A DNA stretch of 64,000 bases from NCBI RefSeq assembly GCF_017377395.1, contig NZ_CP061800.1, positions 4,485,633-4,549,632 on the forward strand. Reading direction: 5' to 3'. The DNA is from Desulfonema magnum. Its GTDB lineage: Bacteria; Desulfobacterota; Desulfobacteria; Desulfobacterales; 4be13. Below, piece by piece: positions 8,827 to 17,273 of this stretch. The notes below the pieces were generated by a model, which worked only from the letters and a program-made list of their open reading frames with translations, searched no databases and had not been told where the DNA came from. The translations under genes were made by a program, and so were the position numbers. How positions within the stretch are numbered: the stretch's first letter is position 1; every line of letters begins with the position of its first letter.

Positions 8827-10050
8827 TTACTTTTTAATTTTCTCAGCTATCGCTTTTGCAAATTCCGAGCATCTGATCTCTTTTGCCCCTTGTATCTGGC
8901 GGGCGAGATCATAGGTGACAGTTCCTGCTTTTATGGTGGCGGCGAGTGCTTTTCTGATAAGCGACGCGGCTTCTTTCCATCCCATGTAATCAAACATCAT
9001 AGCGCCGGAAAGAATCAGGGACCCGGGATTGACCTTGTCCAGACCGGCATATTTCGGGGCAGTGCCATGGGTGGCTTCAAAAACCGCGCATTCATCACCG
9101 ATATTTGCCCCGGGTGCCATGCCAAGTCCGCCCACCTGGGCCGCAAGCGCGTCTGAGATATAATCCCCGTTCAGGTTGGGCGTTGCAATTACATGATATT
9201 CTTCAGGCCGCAGAAGAACCTGCTGAAACAGCATATCCGCAATCCGGTCTTTGATGACAATTTTTCCCTCGGGCTGAACCCCGTTATATGTATCAAAAAG
9301 CTCCTGTTCTGTGATGGTCCTGTCACCAAATTTCTCTTTGGCGACTTCATACCCCCATTTGCTGAATGCGCCCTCTGTAAACTTCATGATGTTGCCCTTG
9401 TGCATCAGCGTAACTGTGGGCAGGCCCTGTTCAATGGCATATGAAATAGCCTTTGCCACCAGCCGTTTCGTATTTTTCACACTGATGGGTTTTATGCCAA
9501 TACCGGAATCAGCGGCCACATCAGCACCCATTGTTTCTTTTAAAAACGATATGATACGCTTTGACTCTTCACTTCCGGATTCCCATTCAATCCCCGCATA
9601 AACATCTTCTGTATTTTCCCGGAAAACAACCATGTCAATCTTTTCAGGATGCTTCATGGGACTCGGAACCGGATCAATGTATTTTACGGGCCGGACACAC
9701 GCATAAAGGTCAAGTTTCTGCCTTATGGTGACATTTAAGCTTCTGATTCCCTTGCCCACAGGCGTAGTCAGAGGCCCTTTGATGGCAACCACATGCGCCT
9801 TTATCATATCAAGGGTTTTGTCAGAAAGCCATTCGCCTGTCTCCTGATATCCTTTTTCACCGGCATAAACCTCAAGCCAGATAATTTTCCTTTTTCCATT
9901 GTAAGCGGCCTGTACCATAATGTCCATAACTATTTTCGCAGCCCGCCATATATCCGGTCCGGTTCCGTCTCCTTCAATAAAGGGGATAATGGGAAAATCC
10001 GGCACGTTTAATGTTCCGTCATTATTTTTTGTGATCTTTGTCTCTTTCAT
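8827..10050 (-). CDS. icd: NADP-dependent isocitrate dehydrogenase
   Basis: The 407-residue protein oxidatively decarboxylates isocitrate to 2-oxoglutarate. It shows IEGDGTGPDIW near the N-terminus, the substrate loop RSLNVTIRQKLDLYACVRP with the conserved serine and arginines, FRENTEDVYAGIEW, and GTAPKYAG, whose Lys-Tyr pair selects NADP as in E. coli Icd. Length is close to the E. coli-type dimer (416). The start ATG is preceded by GAGGGAGG. It is monocistronic, with repeat-filled spacers on both sides. With citrate synthase and sucCD it gives a partial oxidative TCA set on this segment. Confidence 0.95.
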   Translation of the reverse strand: MKETKITKNNDGTLNVPDFPIIPFIEGDGTGPDIWRAAKIVMDIMVQAAYNGKRKIIWLEVYAGEKGYQETGEWLSDKTLDMIKAHVVAIKGPLTTPVGKGIRSLNVTIRQKLDLYACVRPVKYIDPVPSPMKHPEKIDMVVFRENTEDVYAGIEWESGSEESKRIISFLKETMGADVAADSGIGIKPISVKNTKRLVAKAISYAIEQGLPTVTLMHKGNIMKFTEGAFSKWGYEVAKEKFGDRTITEQELFDTYNGVQPEGKIVIKDRIADMLFQQVLLRPEEYHVIATPNLNGDYISDALAAQVGGLGMAPGANIGDECAVFEATHGTAPKYAGLDKVNPGSLILSGAMMFDYMGWKEAASLIRKALAATIKAGTVTYDLARQIQGAKEIRCSEFAKAIAEKIKK

Positions 10051-10580
10051 TCAATCCTCCCTCCCGGTGAATCCGGGTAAGCAGACGTTATCGGAAACAA
10101 GGCGTGCCAAACTGCAAGTTTGGCACGCGGGATGCCTGATTTGCCAAACTGCAAGTTTGGCATTCCGGATGTCTGATTGTTTCCAATAATATCTGTTAAG
10201 TATTCCGAAATGTTGAAAACTCCAAAAGTCCTGCCCGGTCTGAAAATAATATATCCGGGAAATTATTCTGAAGTTATTCTGACTTCCGGCCCCTGACTGT
10301 CCCAAATTTTTACAAATAATATTTATATTCTAAAAAAGCCTATATATCAATGAGAAAATGATGATAAAAAATTATGTTGAAAATTTGGGGGAAATCCTTT
10401 AAACTTAATATTCAAATTTTTTTGCCATTTCTGCGAAAGCAGGAATGGCAGGCTTTTTGTTCAAATCGGGTCAAAAAACTTGATCATCGAGTTTAAAATA
10501 TGAATTTTTAGCTGAGGTGTAAAATTACAGGCATTCATTAAAAATTTTCAAATTTAATTTTCCCGGATCGGAGGAGACAA
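10051..10580. repeat. spacer with GCCAAACTGCAAGTTTGGC palindromes
   Basis: Two copies of a 21-bp palindrome (10105-10125 and 10142-10162, TGCCAAAC...GTTTGGCA) lie in tandem upstream of icd. A third complete copy is at about 30009-30029 and a diverged one at 13826-13860. They could form stem-loops in the icd leader or simply be REP-like repeats. A family A element follows at 10404-10491. No gene was seen before 10581. Confidence 0.55.
10404..10491. mobile_element. MITE-like element, family A copy 2
   Basis: An 88-bp palindrome with a diverged left end (CTTAATATTCAAATTTTTTT) and a typical right end (ATCGAG at 10486-10491). It carries the family core around CTGCGAAAGCAGG. The direct repeat TTTAAA flanks it at 10398-10403 and 10492-10497. 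TTTAAA is itself palindromic, so part of the match could be symmetry of the element. Confidence 0.65.
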
Positions 10581-10787
10581 ATGACAAAAAATGCAGGTGT
10601 AACCACTCATAAGATCAAATGGTGTGATTTGCGGTGTGAGAACGCTGATTTTGCAAAGACAGACGCATTGGATGGCAGTTGTCGAACTTTTCTGTCGTTA
10701 TGGTGCAATAAACTGGAAAAGCATGTGACCAAAAATTCACCCTGTGAGGTTTTATTCGGAAAAAGACGGCCAACTACAGGGTTTTAA
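10581..10787 (+). CDS. small hypothetical protein (68 aa)
   Basis: The ATG is preceded by CGGAGGAGACAA, a strong ribosome-binding site at good spacing. The 68-residue product is Cys-rich (WCDLRCENAD, GSCRTF, LWCNK, SPCEV) and basic, with no signal peptide. The cysteines could hold a metal but no known motif was recognised. It stands alone on the plus strand, upstream of heptamer repeats and the VanZ-like gene. It may be a real small gene of unknown role. Confidence 0.45.
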   Translation: MTKNAGVTTHKIKWCDLRCENADFAKTDALDGSCRTFLSLWCNKLEKHVTKNSPCEVLFGKRRPTTGF

Positions 10788-10790
10788 GCG

Positions 10791-10823
10791 TTAGGTGTTA
10801 GGTGTCAGGTGTCAGGTGTTAGG
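10791..10823. repeat. GGTGTTA/GGTGTCA heptamer array
   Basis: About four imperfect tandem copies of GGTGTTA or GGTGTCA, 54 bp upstream of the VanZ-like start. The same heptamer occurs at 19494-19597, 23681-23720 and around 49496, each time close to the 5' end of a gene. Confidence 0.6.
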
Positions 10824-10876
10824 AATGATCGTAAAATTTTCGTCGCTCATTGCAACTGTCAGTTCATACTTGTTAT

Positions 10877-11323
10877 ATGGAAAAAAAATATAAAAACATA
10901 TTGTTCCGCTGGGCTTTGGTTTTCATTTACTGCTTTCTGATTTATATTCAGTCTTCTCATTCATCAGCCATCAGCGATCCCGGAATACCTCACATAGACA
11001 AACTACTTCATTTTCTTGCGTATGCCCTTCTTGGTGTTCTTTTTTTCAGGGCGTTCAGCACGATGCGGTTTAAAGACCGTATTAATTTACTGATGATACT
11101 CAGTATTCTTTCATCAATATGTTACGGAATCAGCGATGAAATTCACCAGCATTATGTTTCATCCAGAAGCGCGGACATTATGGATGTGCTGGCTGACACA
11201 TTTGGCAGTATCTGCGGTGTGTTTTTCTACGAGCTGCTTATGGTAAAATATGGTAATTTTATGAATTTCGGCAAGCAGTCGGGACACTTGGTCGGACACT
11301 TGGGGTCGGGCCGTGTCAACTGA
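10877..11323 (+). CDS. VanZ-like membrane protein
   Basis: A 148-residue protein with about four hydrophobic segments, beginning ALVFIYCFLIYIQSS. The VanZ-like signature is present: PHIDKLLHFLAYALLGVLF followed by SDEIHQHYVSSRSADIMDVLADTFGS. Members are inner-membrane proteins; VanZ gives low-level teicoplanin resistance in Gram-positives, but most homologues have no defined role. The ATG at 10877 is chosen because the upstream in-frame TTG at 10850 would add residues with no family match. The tail after MNFGKQSGHL is low in complexity and may be read-through into repeat sequence. Confidence 0.8.
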   Translation: MEKKYKNILFRWALVFIYCFLIYIQSSHSSAISDPGIPHIDKLLHFLAYALLGVLFFRAFSTMRFKDRINLLMILSILSSICYGISDEIHQHYVSSRSADIMDVLADTFGSICGVFFYELLMVKYGNFMNFGKQSGHLVGHLGSGRVN

Positions 11324-12394
11324 TTAATATTAAAGGAATTATATGTTTGTTTTGGCTGTAAATTATACCTATATCGCTCTTTCCGAGGCCAAAAAAAGCG
11401 ATATGAGGCAGAATCCCGTAACGCTCTTTCTGATGCTGAAAAGTGCGACATAGCCCCTGAAAACGCTTGAAATTTATTATGTTCAATAGATTGTCACAAC
11501 CCGTTCACATGCCAAATCCGCGGCATAAGCGATAAGCAGCCTTTACCGCCCCGGGTTCCAGGGCAGGATAGCTGCGTATGATCGGGTGTGTTCCATCTTT
11601 TACACATCCGAAAAAATCAGCCGCAAAGCCGCAAAGGCACAGAGGAACCGCGGAGAGACTTCGTAAGACCTTGCGGCCTCGCGGCAAAAAAACGGGCGGG
11701 TCCCGCCTTTTATCCGAAAAAATCAGCCGCGGAGGCACAGAGGAACCGCGGAGAGACTTCGTGAAACTTTGCGGTTTAGCGGCAAAAAAAGATGTGTCCC
11801 CCCTTTCACACATAAAACCTGTCCTTGTGTAAAAGGTGGGACACACCCAAATTTGTTCCGCATGACTCAGCCCGCGACTGCGCAAAATCAGGTAAATTAT
11901 ATTTCCCACCAAGGCACAAAGTCTCACAAAGTTTTTTTGTGTTTTCTTCGTGTCTTTGTGTCTTCGCGGCGAAGGCGGCAGGTCGGATCACATAAGATTA
12001 CTGTTGATTCCGCCCGGACATTATTTATGGAATTAAGCACTTAGTTTGAAGCCTTAGGACATGCAACTCTTCGGAATATAAAAAAATTTTCCGGAGTGCA
12101 AAAATTAAGCAAAGCGATTCTTTGCACTCTGGCTTTATGGGCGAAAAAAACTTCGCTTATTTTTCGCACTCCAGATTCTCTCTTTAATCTCCCCCTCTTT
12201 TTTTTCCTAACAATCCCCCTCTGGAAAGGCCCACTTTCGATCTGCTGAGTATGACAAATTATAAATCTTTCCCTTCTTTCACAGAGAGAAGAAATCTGCA
12301 AATTTTCGTATCAATATGATTCCTGTTTGACCTGTATGAAAATATGTGGTAAATAATTTTCATCCACATATACGGAACACAGAGGAATATTTTA
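11324..12394. repeat. 1.07-kb repeat-rich spacer
   Basis: No gene is supported. It holds (i) an imperfect 21-bp inverted repeat, GGTGTGTTCCATCTTTTACAC at 11585-11605 and its counterpart at 11826-11848, bracketing two direct copies of a 110-bp-period unit with GGCACAGAGGAACCGCGG; (ii) a palindromic segment made of AAGGCACAAAG/CTTTGTGTC blocks ending in CCGGACATTATTTATGG...GCACTTAG at 12014-12044, homologous to one end of the element at 23730-23901; (iii) a family F palindrome at 12091-12175. It appears to be stacked insertions. Confidence 0.6.
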
Positions 12395-13357
12395 ATGACA
12401 AAGAGGATAAAAAAGAAGAAGAAAAAACACAGCAAATTCGATATCCGCCACAAGGAGACTCTGACGTTGTTTTTGCGGGAATATTTTGAACTCTTCTTCC
12501 CTGATTTTGCCAAAAGGATGAACTTTGAGACAGCCATCTTTCTGGACAAGGAGCTGATTGCGCTGTTCGGGGAAGAAGATGATCAGGAAGAAGATGATCA
12601 GGATCAGGACAGAATAACAGATGCCCTGGTTCTGATTCAGATACTTCTGAACGGGGGAGCGGAGCATATTCTGATCCACTGGGAACAGGAGAGTGAGAAG
12701 GAGGCGGATTTTGAGGAGCGGATGTTTCACTATTTCTGCGGGATTTATTTCAAATTTCGGAAACCGGTCTTTCCCATTGCCATGTTCACCGATCCGGCAA
12801 AATGGCGGAAGCCGGTAGAAGACACGTTCAGGCTTTCCCTGTTTCAGTATCCGATATCAGAGTTCACCTATCGCCTGATCAAGCTGAAAAGATACAAGGC
12901 GGAGGAATTTGAGAGGCGGATGGAGGGCAACCCGCTGGCGTCAGCGTATCTGCCGCTGACGGACTATTCCAAAAAAGAGCGTCCTGCTATAAAAGCCAAG
13001 GCGATAAAAGGAATCACGAAATTACCGCAGGGTCAGAAACGGGCAACGCTCTTTTCGCTGATTCAGGAAAGCATGAAACTGACCGGGGAGGAGGAAAGGC
13101 AATTTCAGAAAATTGTTCTGACCGACCCGCTTTATCAGGAGGTGAAAATGTTACAGTCTGTCGAAGAAGTCGGATATGAGAGAGGGCTTGAGCAGGGGCT
13201 TGAGCAGGGGCTTGAGCAGGGCTGGCAACAGGCCATGAAAGAGACTGCCAAAAATTTACTGAAATCCGGGAAACTTAATGATGAGGAGATTGCCGGGATC
13301 ACGGGCCTGACACTCAGCCAGGTCAGGGAACTGGCGAAAGCTTTAATATCTGAATGA
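12395..13357 (+). CDS. Rpn/YhgA-like PD-(D/E)XK nuclease family protein
   Basis: A 320-residue protein with the layout of Rpn (recombination-promoting nuclease) and YhgA-like 'putative transposase' proteins: a basic N-terminus (KRIKKKKKKHSK), an acidic EEDDQEEDDQDQD stretch, a core with ITDALVLIQIL followed by ILIHWEQESEKEADFEERM, matching the Asp and ExQ half of the nuclease fold, and a C-terminal LEQG tandem run (about 265-276). E. coli Rpn proteins cut DNA and raise RecA-independent recombination. Members are often multicopy in repeat-rich genomes, which fits here. The start follows GAGGAATATTTTA. The protein looks intact. Confidence 0.75.
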   Translation: MTKRIKKKKKKHSKFDIRHKETLTLFLREYFELFFPDFAKRMNFETAIFLDKELIALFGEEDDQEEDDQDQDRITDALVLIQILLNGGAEHILIHWEQESEKEADFEERMFHYFCGIYFKFRKPVFPIAMFTDPAKWRKPVEDTFRLSLFQYPISEFTYRLIKLKRYKAEEFERRMEGNPLASAYLPLTDYSKKERPAIKAKAIKGITKLPQGQKRATLFSLIQESMKLTGEEERQFQKIVLTDPLYQEVKMLQSVEEVGYERGLEQGLEQGLEQGWQQAMKETAKNLLKSGKLNDEEIAGITGLTLSQVRELAKALISE

Positions 13358-13534
13358 ACGGGCAAAGGGGAAGCGGGTTATGTGATCTGCCAATAAACAT
13401 GAAAGATGATTGCTGATGTTGGGTTTCGTTCCTCAACCCGATGACATCGATTCCTCTTTTATGACATAATCTGTCAAACTTACCAGAATTTCAAATCAAT
13501 ATTTTCAGACAATCCAAAACAGGGGAGATATCAA

Positions 13535-13784
13535 ATGGAGATAAAAAAAGTAATTGCCATAAGTAAAAATCGCATTTCAATCCTTTTTTTCGGCGTTTCA
13601 TTATGTTGTGTGCTTCTGTCATTTTTTATTCTTCCTGCCCATTCTGCTGAGATCAGTGAACAGGACATCTGAAGATGCTGTTCTGGGAAGAGGAACATTC
13701 ACACAGGAAGAACTGCAAGAACTGGATTTAAACAAGGACATTCAGGTGTTCATCATAAAAAAGAGAGGCCTGAGAATGATATGA
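13535..13784 (+). pseudogene. frameshifted small secreted protein
   Basis: ATG at 13535 follows AGGGGAGATATCAA and opens a 45-codon frame ending at TGA 13670-13672. Its product has a clear signal peptide: MEIKKVIAISKNRIS, then a hydrophobic core FFGVSLCCVLLSFFIL, then PAHSA. Right after the stop, in a shifted frame (from 13671), coding continues as EDAVLGRGTFTQEELQ and on to a TGA at 13782-13784. Joined, this would be a small exported protein of about 82 residues. A single-base indel is the simplest explanation. The family is not recognised. Confidence 0.5.
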
Positions 13785-13825
13785 GGGACTTTTACAGTTG
13801 GCGTTTATGCTTATCACACCAGACT

Positions 13826-13860
13826 TCCGGAGTGTCAAACTGTAAGTTTGACACTCCGGA
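13826..13860 (-). terminator. hairpin downstream of the GlpA-like/FAD/DUF1667 operon
   Basis: Sixteen-base perfect arms (13826-13841 and 13845-13860, TCCGGAGTGTCAAACT and complement) lie 18 bp beyond the DUF1667 stop. It may end that operon, although no T-run follows; it also resembles the interspersed GCCAAAC and TCCGGAGTGC palindromes. Confidence 0.45.
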
Positions 13861-13878
13861 GTGACTGGGATTTACCTC

Positions 13879-14256
13879 TTAGGGGGCAGGCGCAATATTT
13901 TTCGTGGCAATAATGTTACAGGATGTCCCGGCAGGACTTTTAATGAGTATGTCTCCGATGGCTACCGGAGCCTTTGTTTTGGAAGCTTTGATATCTTTCA
14001 TGACATCGAATATCGCGCCCAGCGGCACAGGAGCATCTGTCCGGACACTGACCAGGGGCAAATCTCCGCCATCCACCAGAACACTGCTGATAATGGTCCT
14101 CACGGGGTTGGTCAGTTCCTGCTCTGCCCATGTGAGACCTTTTTCACACTGATTCCCGGTGATTTCCGTGACCTGAATCTCAGGCCCGCCGTTTTCGAGA
14201 GTTGCCTCCAACTGGCATCCGTTGGGGCAGACAATACAAGTCAGCTCTTTTTTCAT
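13879..14256 (-). CDS. DUF1667 protein, third subunit of a GlpA-like redox module
   Basis: A 125-residue protein of the DUF1667 family, beginning CIVCPNGCQLEA with a CxxCxxxC cluster and a further Cys in GNQCEKG, likely binding a metal or Fe-S centre. The family is almost always next to a GlpA-like dehydrogenase and a pyridine-nucleotide FAD oxidoreductase, as here. Its ATG overlaps the upstream stop by four bases (ATGA), indicating coupled translation and probably complex formation. The role is inferred to be electron transfer from the dehydrogenase. Confidence 0.85.
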   Translation of the reverse strand: MKKELTCIVCPNGCQLEATLENGGPEIQVTEITGNQCEKGLTWAEQELTNPVRTIISSVLVDGGDLPLVSVRTDAPVPLGAIFDVMKDIKASKTKAPVAIGDILIKSPAGTSCNIIATKNIAPAP

Positions 14257-15494
14257 TCTACGGCCACCTCCAGTACCTTGGCATCATTCAGTTTTTCTTT
14301 TTTGATCTTAATGCGGATCATCTCAGCCGGATGGAGCCGCGCCATTTTTTTGCGGGCAACTTTCCGTTCACCGTCCCTCACCCACACGGCACGATCCCGC
14401 ATCGGTTCCGTGACTCGCAGGGACAGGGTAAAGTCTCTTATTCCGCTGATCTTCTGAGGAAGGACATATCTCACGCCCTGCCTGGGTTCAATCTTTATAT
14501 AGGCGTCCGGTGATTTGATCTCACCCTCCAGATACCGCACTGCATATTCGCCGACCTGTGAGGCTTCGCTGGAAACATGATCCACCAAATCATGAACATG
14601 AAGCACATTGCCGCAGGAAAAGATTCCCGGAACACTGGTCATGAAAGTGTCATCCACAGCCGCGCCGCTGGTTCTCCCCTCCATGTTAATTCCCGCGCCG
14701 CGGGTCAGCTCGTTTTCCGGAATCAGGCCCACGGAAAGAAGAATGCTGTCACATGGGACAAGCCGCTCCGTGCCTGACACGGGACGATAATTTGCGTCGA
14801 TCTGTGCCACTGTCACGCCCGTGACACGTTCTTTGCCGTGGATTTCAATCACTGATGTGCTGAGAGAGAGCGGAATATCATAATCATTAAGACATTGCTG
14901 AATATTTCTGGCAAGTCCCGAAGGATAAGGCAGAATCTCAAACACACCCTCCACCTTTGCGCCTTCGAGGGTCATTCGTCTCGCCATGATCAGACCAATA
15001 TCACCTGACCCGAGGATCACAACTTTTTTGCCCACCATGATATTCTGGAGATTGATAAAATTCTGAGCTGCCCCTGCTGTATAGATACCTGCCGGCCGTG
15101 TGCCGGGCAGGGATATGGCACCCGCGGTTCTTTCTCTGCATCCCATGGACAGAATCACCGACCCCGCCTCAATCCGGGTCAGATTTTTTCGCGAACTGGC
15201 ATACAGATTGCGCTTCCCGTCTGCTGAGAGAACAATGGTGTTCAGCATGGATTCAATGCCGAGTTCGCTGAATTCGTCAATGAAGCGCTGCGCGTATTCA
15301 GGCCCGGTCAGCGCTTCCTTGAATGTGTGAAGCCCGAAACCGTCATGGATGCACTGATTCAGAATCCCCCCGAGTCTTTTGTCCCGCTCAATGAGAAGCA
15401 CATCTTTACACCCGTTTTTTCTGGCGGAAATCGCGGCTGCCAGACCCGCAGGTCCGCCGCCGATCACCACCACATCATGCTTTATTGTATTCAT
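14253..15494 (-). CDS. FAD/NAD(P)-dependent oxidoreductase
   Basis: 413 residues with an N-terminal FAD Rossmann motif (VVIGGGPAGLAAAIS), a second dinucleotide motif (VVILGSGDIGLIMARRM near 155) and a late FAD contact SVPGIFSCGNVLHVHDLVD. It resembles the pyridine-nucleotide oxidoreductase subunit found between GlpA-like and DUF1667 proteins. Thirteen bases separate it from the GlpA-like gene, and it overlaps DUF1667. It probably passes electrons between substrate-derived FADH2 and NAD(P)H or a carrier. It is cytoplasmic, with no signal peptide. Confidence 0.85.
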   Translation of the reverse strand: MNTIKHDVVVIGGGPAGLAAAISARKNGCKDVLLIERDKRLGGILNQCIHDGFGLHTFKEALTGPEYAQRFIDEFSELGIESMLNTIVLSADGKRNLYASSRKNLTRIEAGSVILSMGCRERTAGAISLPGTRPAGIYTAGAAQNFINLQNIMVGKKVVILGSGDIGLIMARRMTLEGAKVEGVFEILPYPSGLARNIQQCLNDYDIPLSLSTSVIEIHGKERVTGVTVAQIDANYRPVSGTERLVPCDSILLSVGLIPENELTRGAGINMEGRTSGAAVDDTFMTSVPGIFSCGNVLHVHDLVDHVSSEASQVGEYAVRYLEGEIKSPDAYIKIEPRQGVRYVLPQKISGIRDFTLSLRVTEPMRDRAVWVRDGERKVARKKMARLHPAEMIRIKIKKEKLNDAKVLEVAVE

Positions 15495-15507
15495 TTGGTT
15501 CCCGTCT

Positions 15508-16968
15508 CTACCGAACGCGGCCTGTAAAAAGCTGTGAGCCGGCGTTGCTTAATAGATAATCTTCCGGCCTGTAGCCGAAATCCTTTTGCAATATCTGAAC
15601 AATCCTGGGAAGACAAAATCCGCCCTGACATCGGCCCATCATGGCTCTGGACCGGTATTTAATGGCCCCGATGGTCTTTGCGCCCAGGGGATTCTGAATT
15701 GCGTCCAAAACCTCTTTCTTGGTCACCTGTTCGCAGCGGCAGACAATTTCTCCGTAGTCCGGATCCTTTGCCACAAGATCCGCCTGTTCCTCCGGCCGCA
15801 GTTCATTAAAGAATCCCACTATGCCGGGACGTTCTGATATAAAGGACGGTTTTTCCTCCAACGGAATTTTTTCCGCGACCATGTCTCTGACCATCAGGCC
15901 GATGGCCGGTGAACAGGTCAGCCCGGGGCTTTCAATTCCCACCAGATTGATGAATCCGGGAACATCGTCACGGCTTTCAATAACAAAATCTTTGAAACCT
16001 TTGATCTCAGGCGGTGTCTGTTTGGGTCTCAGCCCGGAAAAGTTGCGGATAAAATCCGACGTGGAAAGCCCCGGAAGCAGTTCATGCCCCTCTTTTTTGA
16101 GGGTATCTATGATCTGGGCCGTACACGCGTAATCATCTGCCTCATTCACATACTCATTGCTGGGGCCGATCAGGATGTTTCCGTCAACAGTATTGGTCAG
16201 GTGAATTCCCAGACCCGCGCCGCCTTTTCGCGGGGCCGGATACACCAGCACGTTGAGACTTCCCTCAAGCCGCTTGTCAAGAATCAGATACTCCCCCCGG
16301 CAAGGATAAATGGAATAGTCGCTGATTCCCACCATCCGGGCGATATGATCCGAATAAAGTCCGGCAGCATTGACCACCACCGAAGCCGAGAGGCTTTCGC
16401 CGGCCGATGTTTTCACGGTAAAGCCCTGACCGTTGCTTACAATATTATTGACTTCATTGCCCAGGTAAAAATCCACCCCGTTTGCCTGGGCATTTTCCGC
16501 CAGCGCAATGGTCAGACCATAAGGACAGATAATGCCGGTGGTCGGGGAGTGTAACGCCCTGATTCCGCCCACCCCGGGCTGAATCTTTTGCATCTGATCC
16601 TTGTCGAGAATTTCCAGTCCCGGAACCCCGTTGGCTTCTCCCTGCTGTTTCAGACTGTGCAGGGTTTCCACATCAATATCATCCTGGGCAACCGTCAGTT
16701 TTCCTATATATTGGATTTTGACTTTCAGGTCCCGGCACAGGTCCGTCATGAGCGCATTGCCCCGGACATTGAGACGCGCACGCAGTGTTCCTGGCTTGTA
16801 ATGGATTCCCGAATGAATCACGCCGCTGTTGCGGGAGCTTGTGCCTGTACTCACATCCAGGTCTTTTTCCACAACAGCCGCATTTATCTTATAGCGCGAC
16901 AGTTCGCGTGCAATCGCGTTACCCACGACACCGGCACCGATTATGAGGACATCATACTGTTTTTTCAT
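15508..16968 (-). CDS. GlpA-like FAD dehydrogenase with C-terminal BFD-type [2Fe-2S] domain
   Basis: 486 residues: DAO/GlpA-type fold with LIIGAGVVGNAIARELS, SSRNSGVIHSGIHYKPG and IRNFSGLRPK, then a C-terminal BFD-like domain with CRCEQVTKKEVLDA and GRCQGGFC whose four Cys can bind [2Fe-2S]. This is the arrangement of anaerobic glycerol-3-phosphate dehydrogenase large subunits and of related 2-hydroxyacid oxidases. The ATG at 16968 begins the FAD motif; an earlier in-frame ATG (17025) would run through a hairpin and is rejected. Substrate: glycerol-3-phosphate is likely but unproven, as no glpK or glpF is near. It heads a three-gene operon. Confidence 0.85.
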   Translation of the reverse strand: MKKQYDVLIIGAGVVGNAIARELSRYKINAAVVEKDLDVSTGTSSRNSGVIHSGIHYKPGTLRARLNVRGNALMTDLCRDLKVKIQYIGKLTVAQDDIDVETLHSLKQQGEANGVPGLEILDKDQMQKIQPGVGGIRALHSPTTGIICPYGLTIALAENAQANGVDFYLGNEVNNIVSNGQGFTVKTSAGESLSASVVVNAAGLYSDHIARMVGISDYSIYPCRGEYLILDKRLEGSLNVLVYPAPRKGGAGLGIHLTNTVDGNILIGPSNEYVNEADDYACTAQIIDTLKKEGHELLPGLSTSDFIRNFSGLRPKQTPPEIKGFKDFVIESRDDVPGFINLVGIESPGLTCSPAIGLMVRDMVAEKIPLEEKPSFISERPGIVGFFNELRPEEQADLVAKDPDYGEIVCRCEQVTKKEVLDAIQNPLGAKTIGAIKYRSRAMMGRCQGGFCLPRIVQILQKDFGYRPEDYLLSNAGSQLFTGRVR

Positions 16969-16982
16969 TGAATCATTCCACA

Positions 16983-17040
16983 AACAACAGGGATGAGTTG
17001 AACACGGATTGTAATCCCTGTTCAACTCATCCCTGTTGTT
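16983..17040 (-). promoter_or_regulatory. 22-bp perfect inverted repeat in the leader of the redox operon
   Basis: Two perfect 22-base arms (16983-17004 and 17019-17040; cores CAGGGATGAGTTGAAC and complement) with a 14-base loop lie 15-72 bp upstream of the GlpA-like start. They could form a very stable mRNA hairpin occluding translation or serve as an operator. No other copy was noticed in the window. Confidence 0.5.
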
Positions 17041-17110
17041 TTGTTCTTACTTATGAAATTATAAAAGCTGCCCCCGCCCGCCACAAGAATTTTATATAAA
17101 AAACGCTCAT

Positions 17111-17180
17111 AAAAAAGCCGGGTTTTTCACCCCCCGGTCATGAAAATATGTGGTGAAAACAGACAAAAAACCCGGCTTTT
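17111..17180 (-). terminator. GCCGGGTTTTT/AAAAACCCGGC hairpin after abfD
   Basis: Arms AAAAAAGCCGGG (17111) and CCCGGCTTTT (ending 17180) surround about 35 bases. It lies 93 bp past the abfD stop and may end that transcript. The same CCCGGCTTTTT core recurs in hairpins at 30121-30192, 50433-50589, 60298-60445 and 60752-60999. Confidence 0.45.
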
Positions 17181-17273
17181 CCAATGCTTATAATGCTTTT
17201 TTATACAAAATCCCTGCAAGGAAGGAAAAGGAGGAATCAGGCTTTGTGCTTATACCGAAACATTATAAAGGTA

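Noticed and set aside
11505..12044. Frames of 60-140 codons in the 11.3-12.4 kb spacer
   Set aside because: They follow repeat units and inverted repeats; products are low-complexity and unlike proteins.
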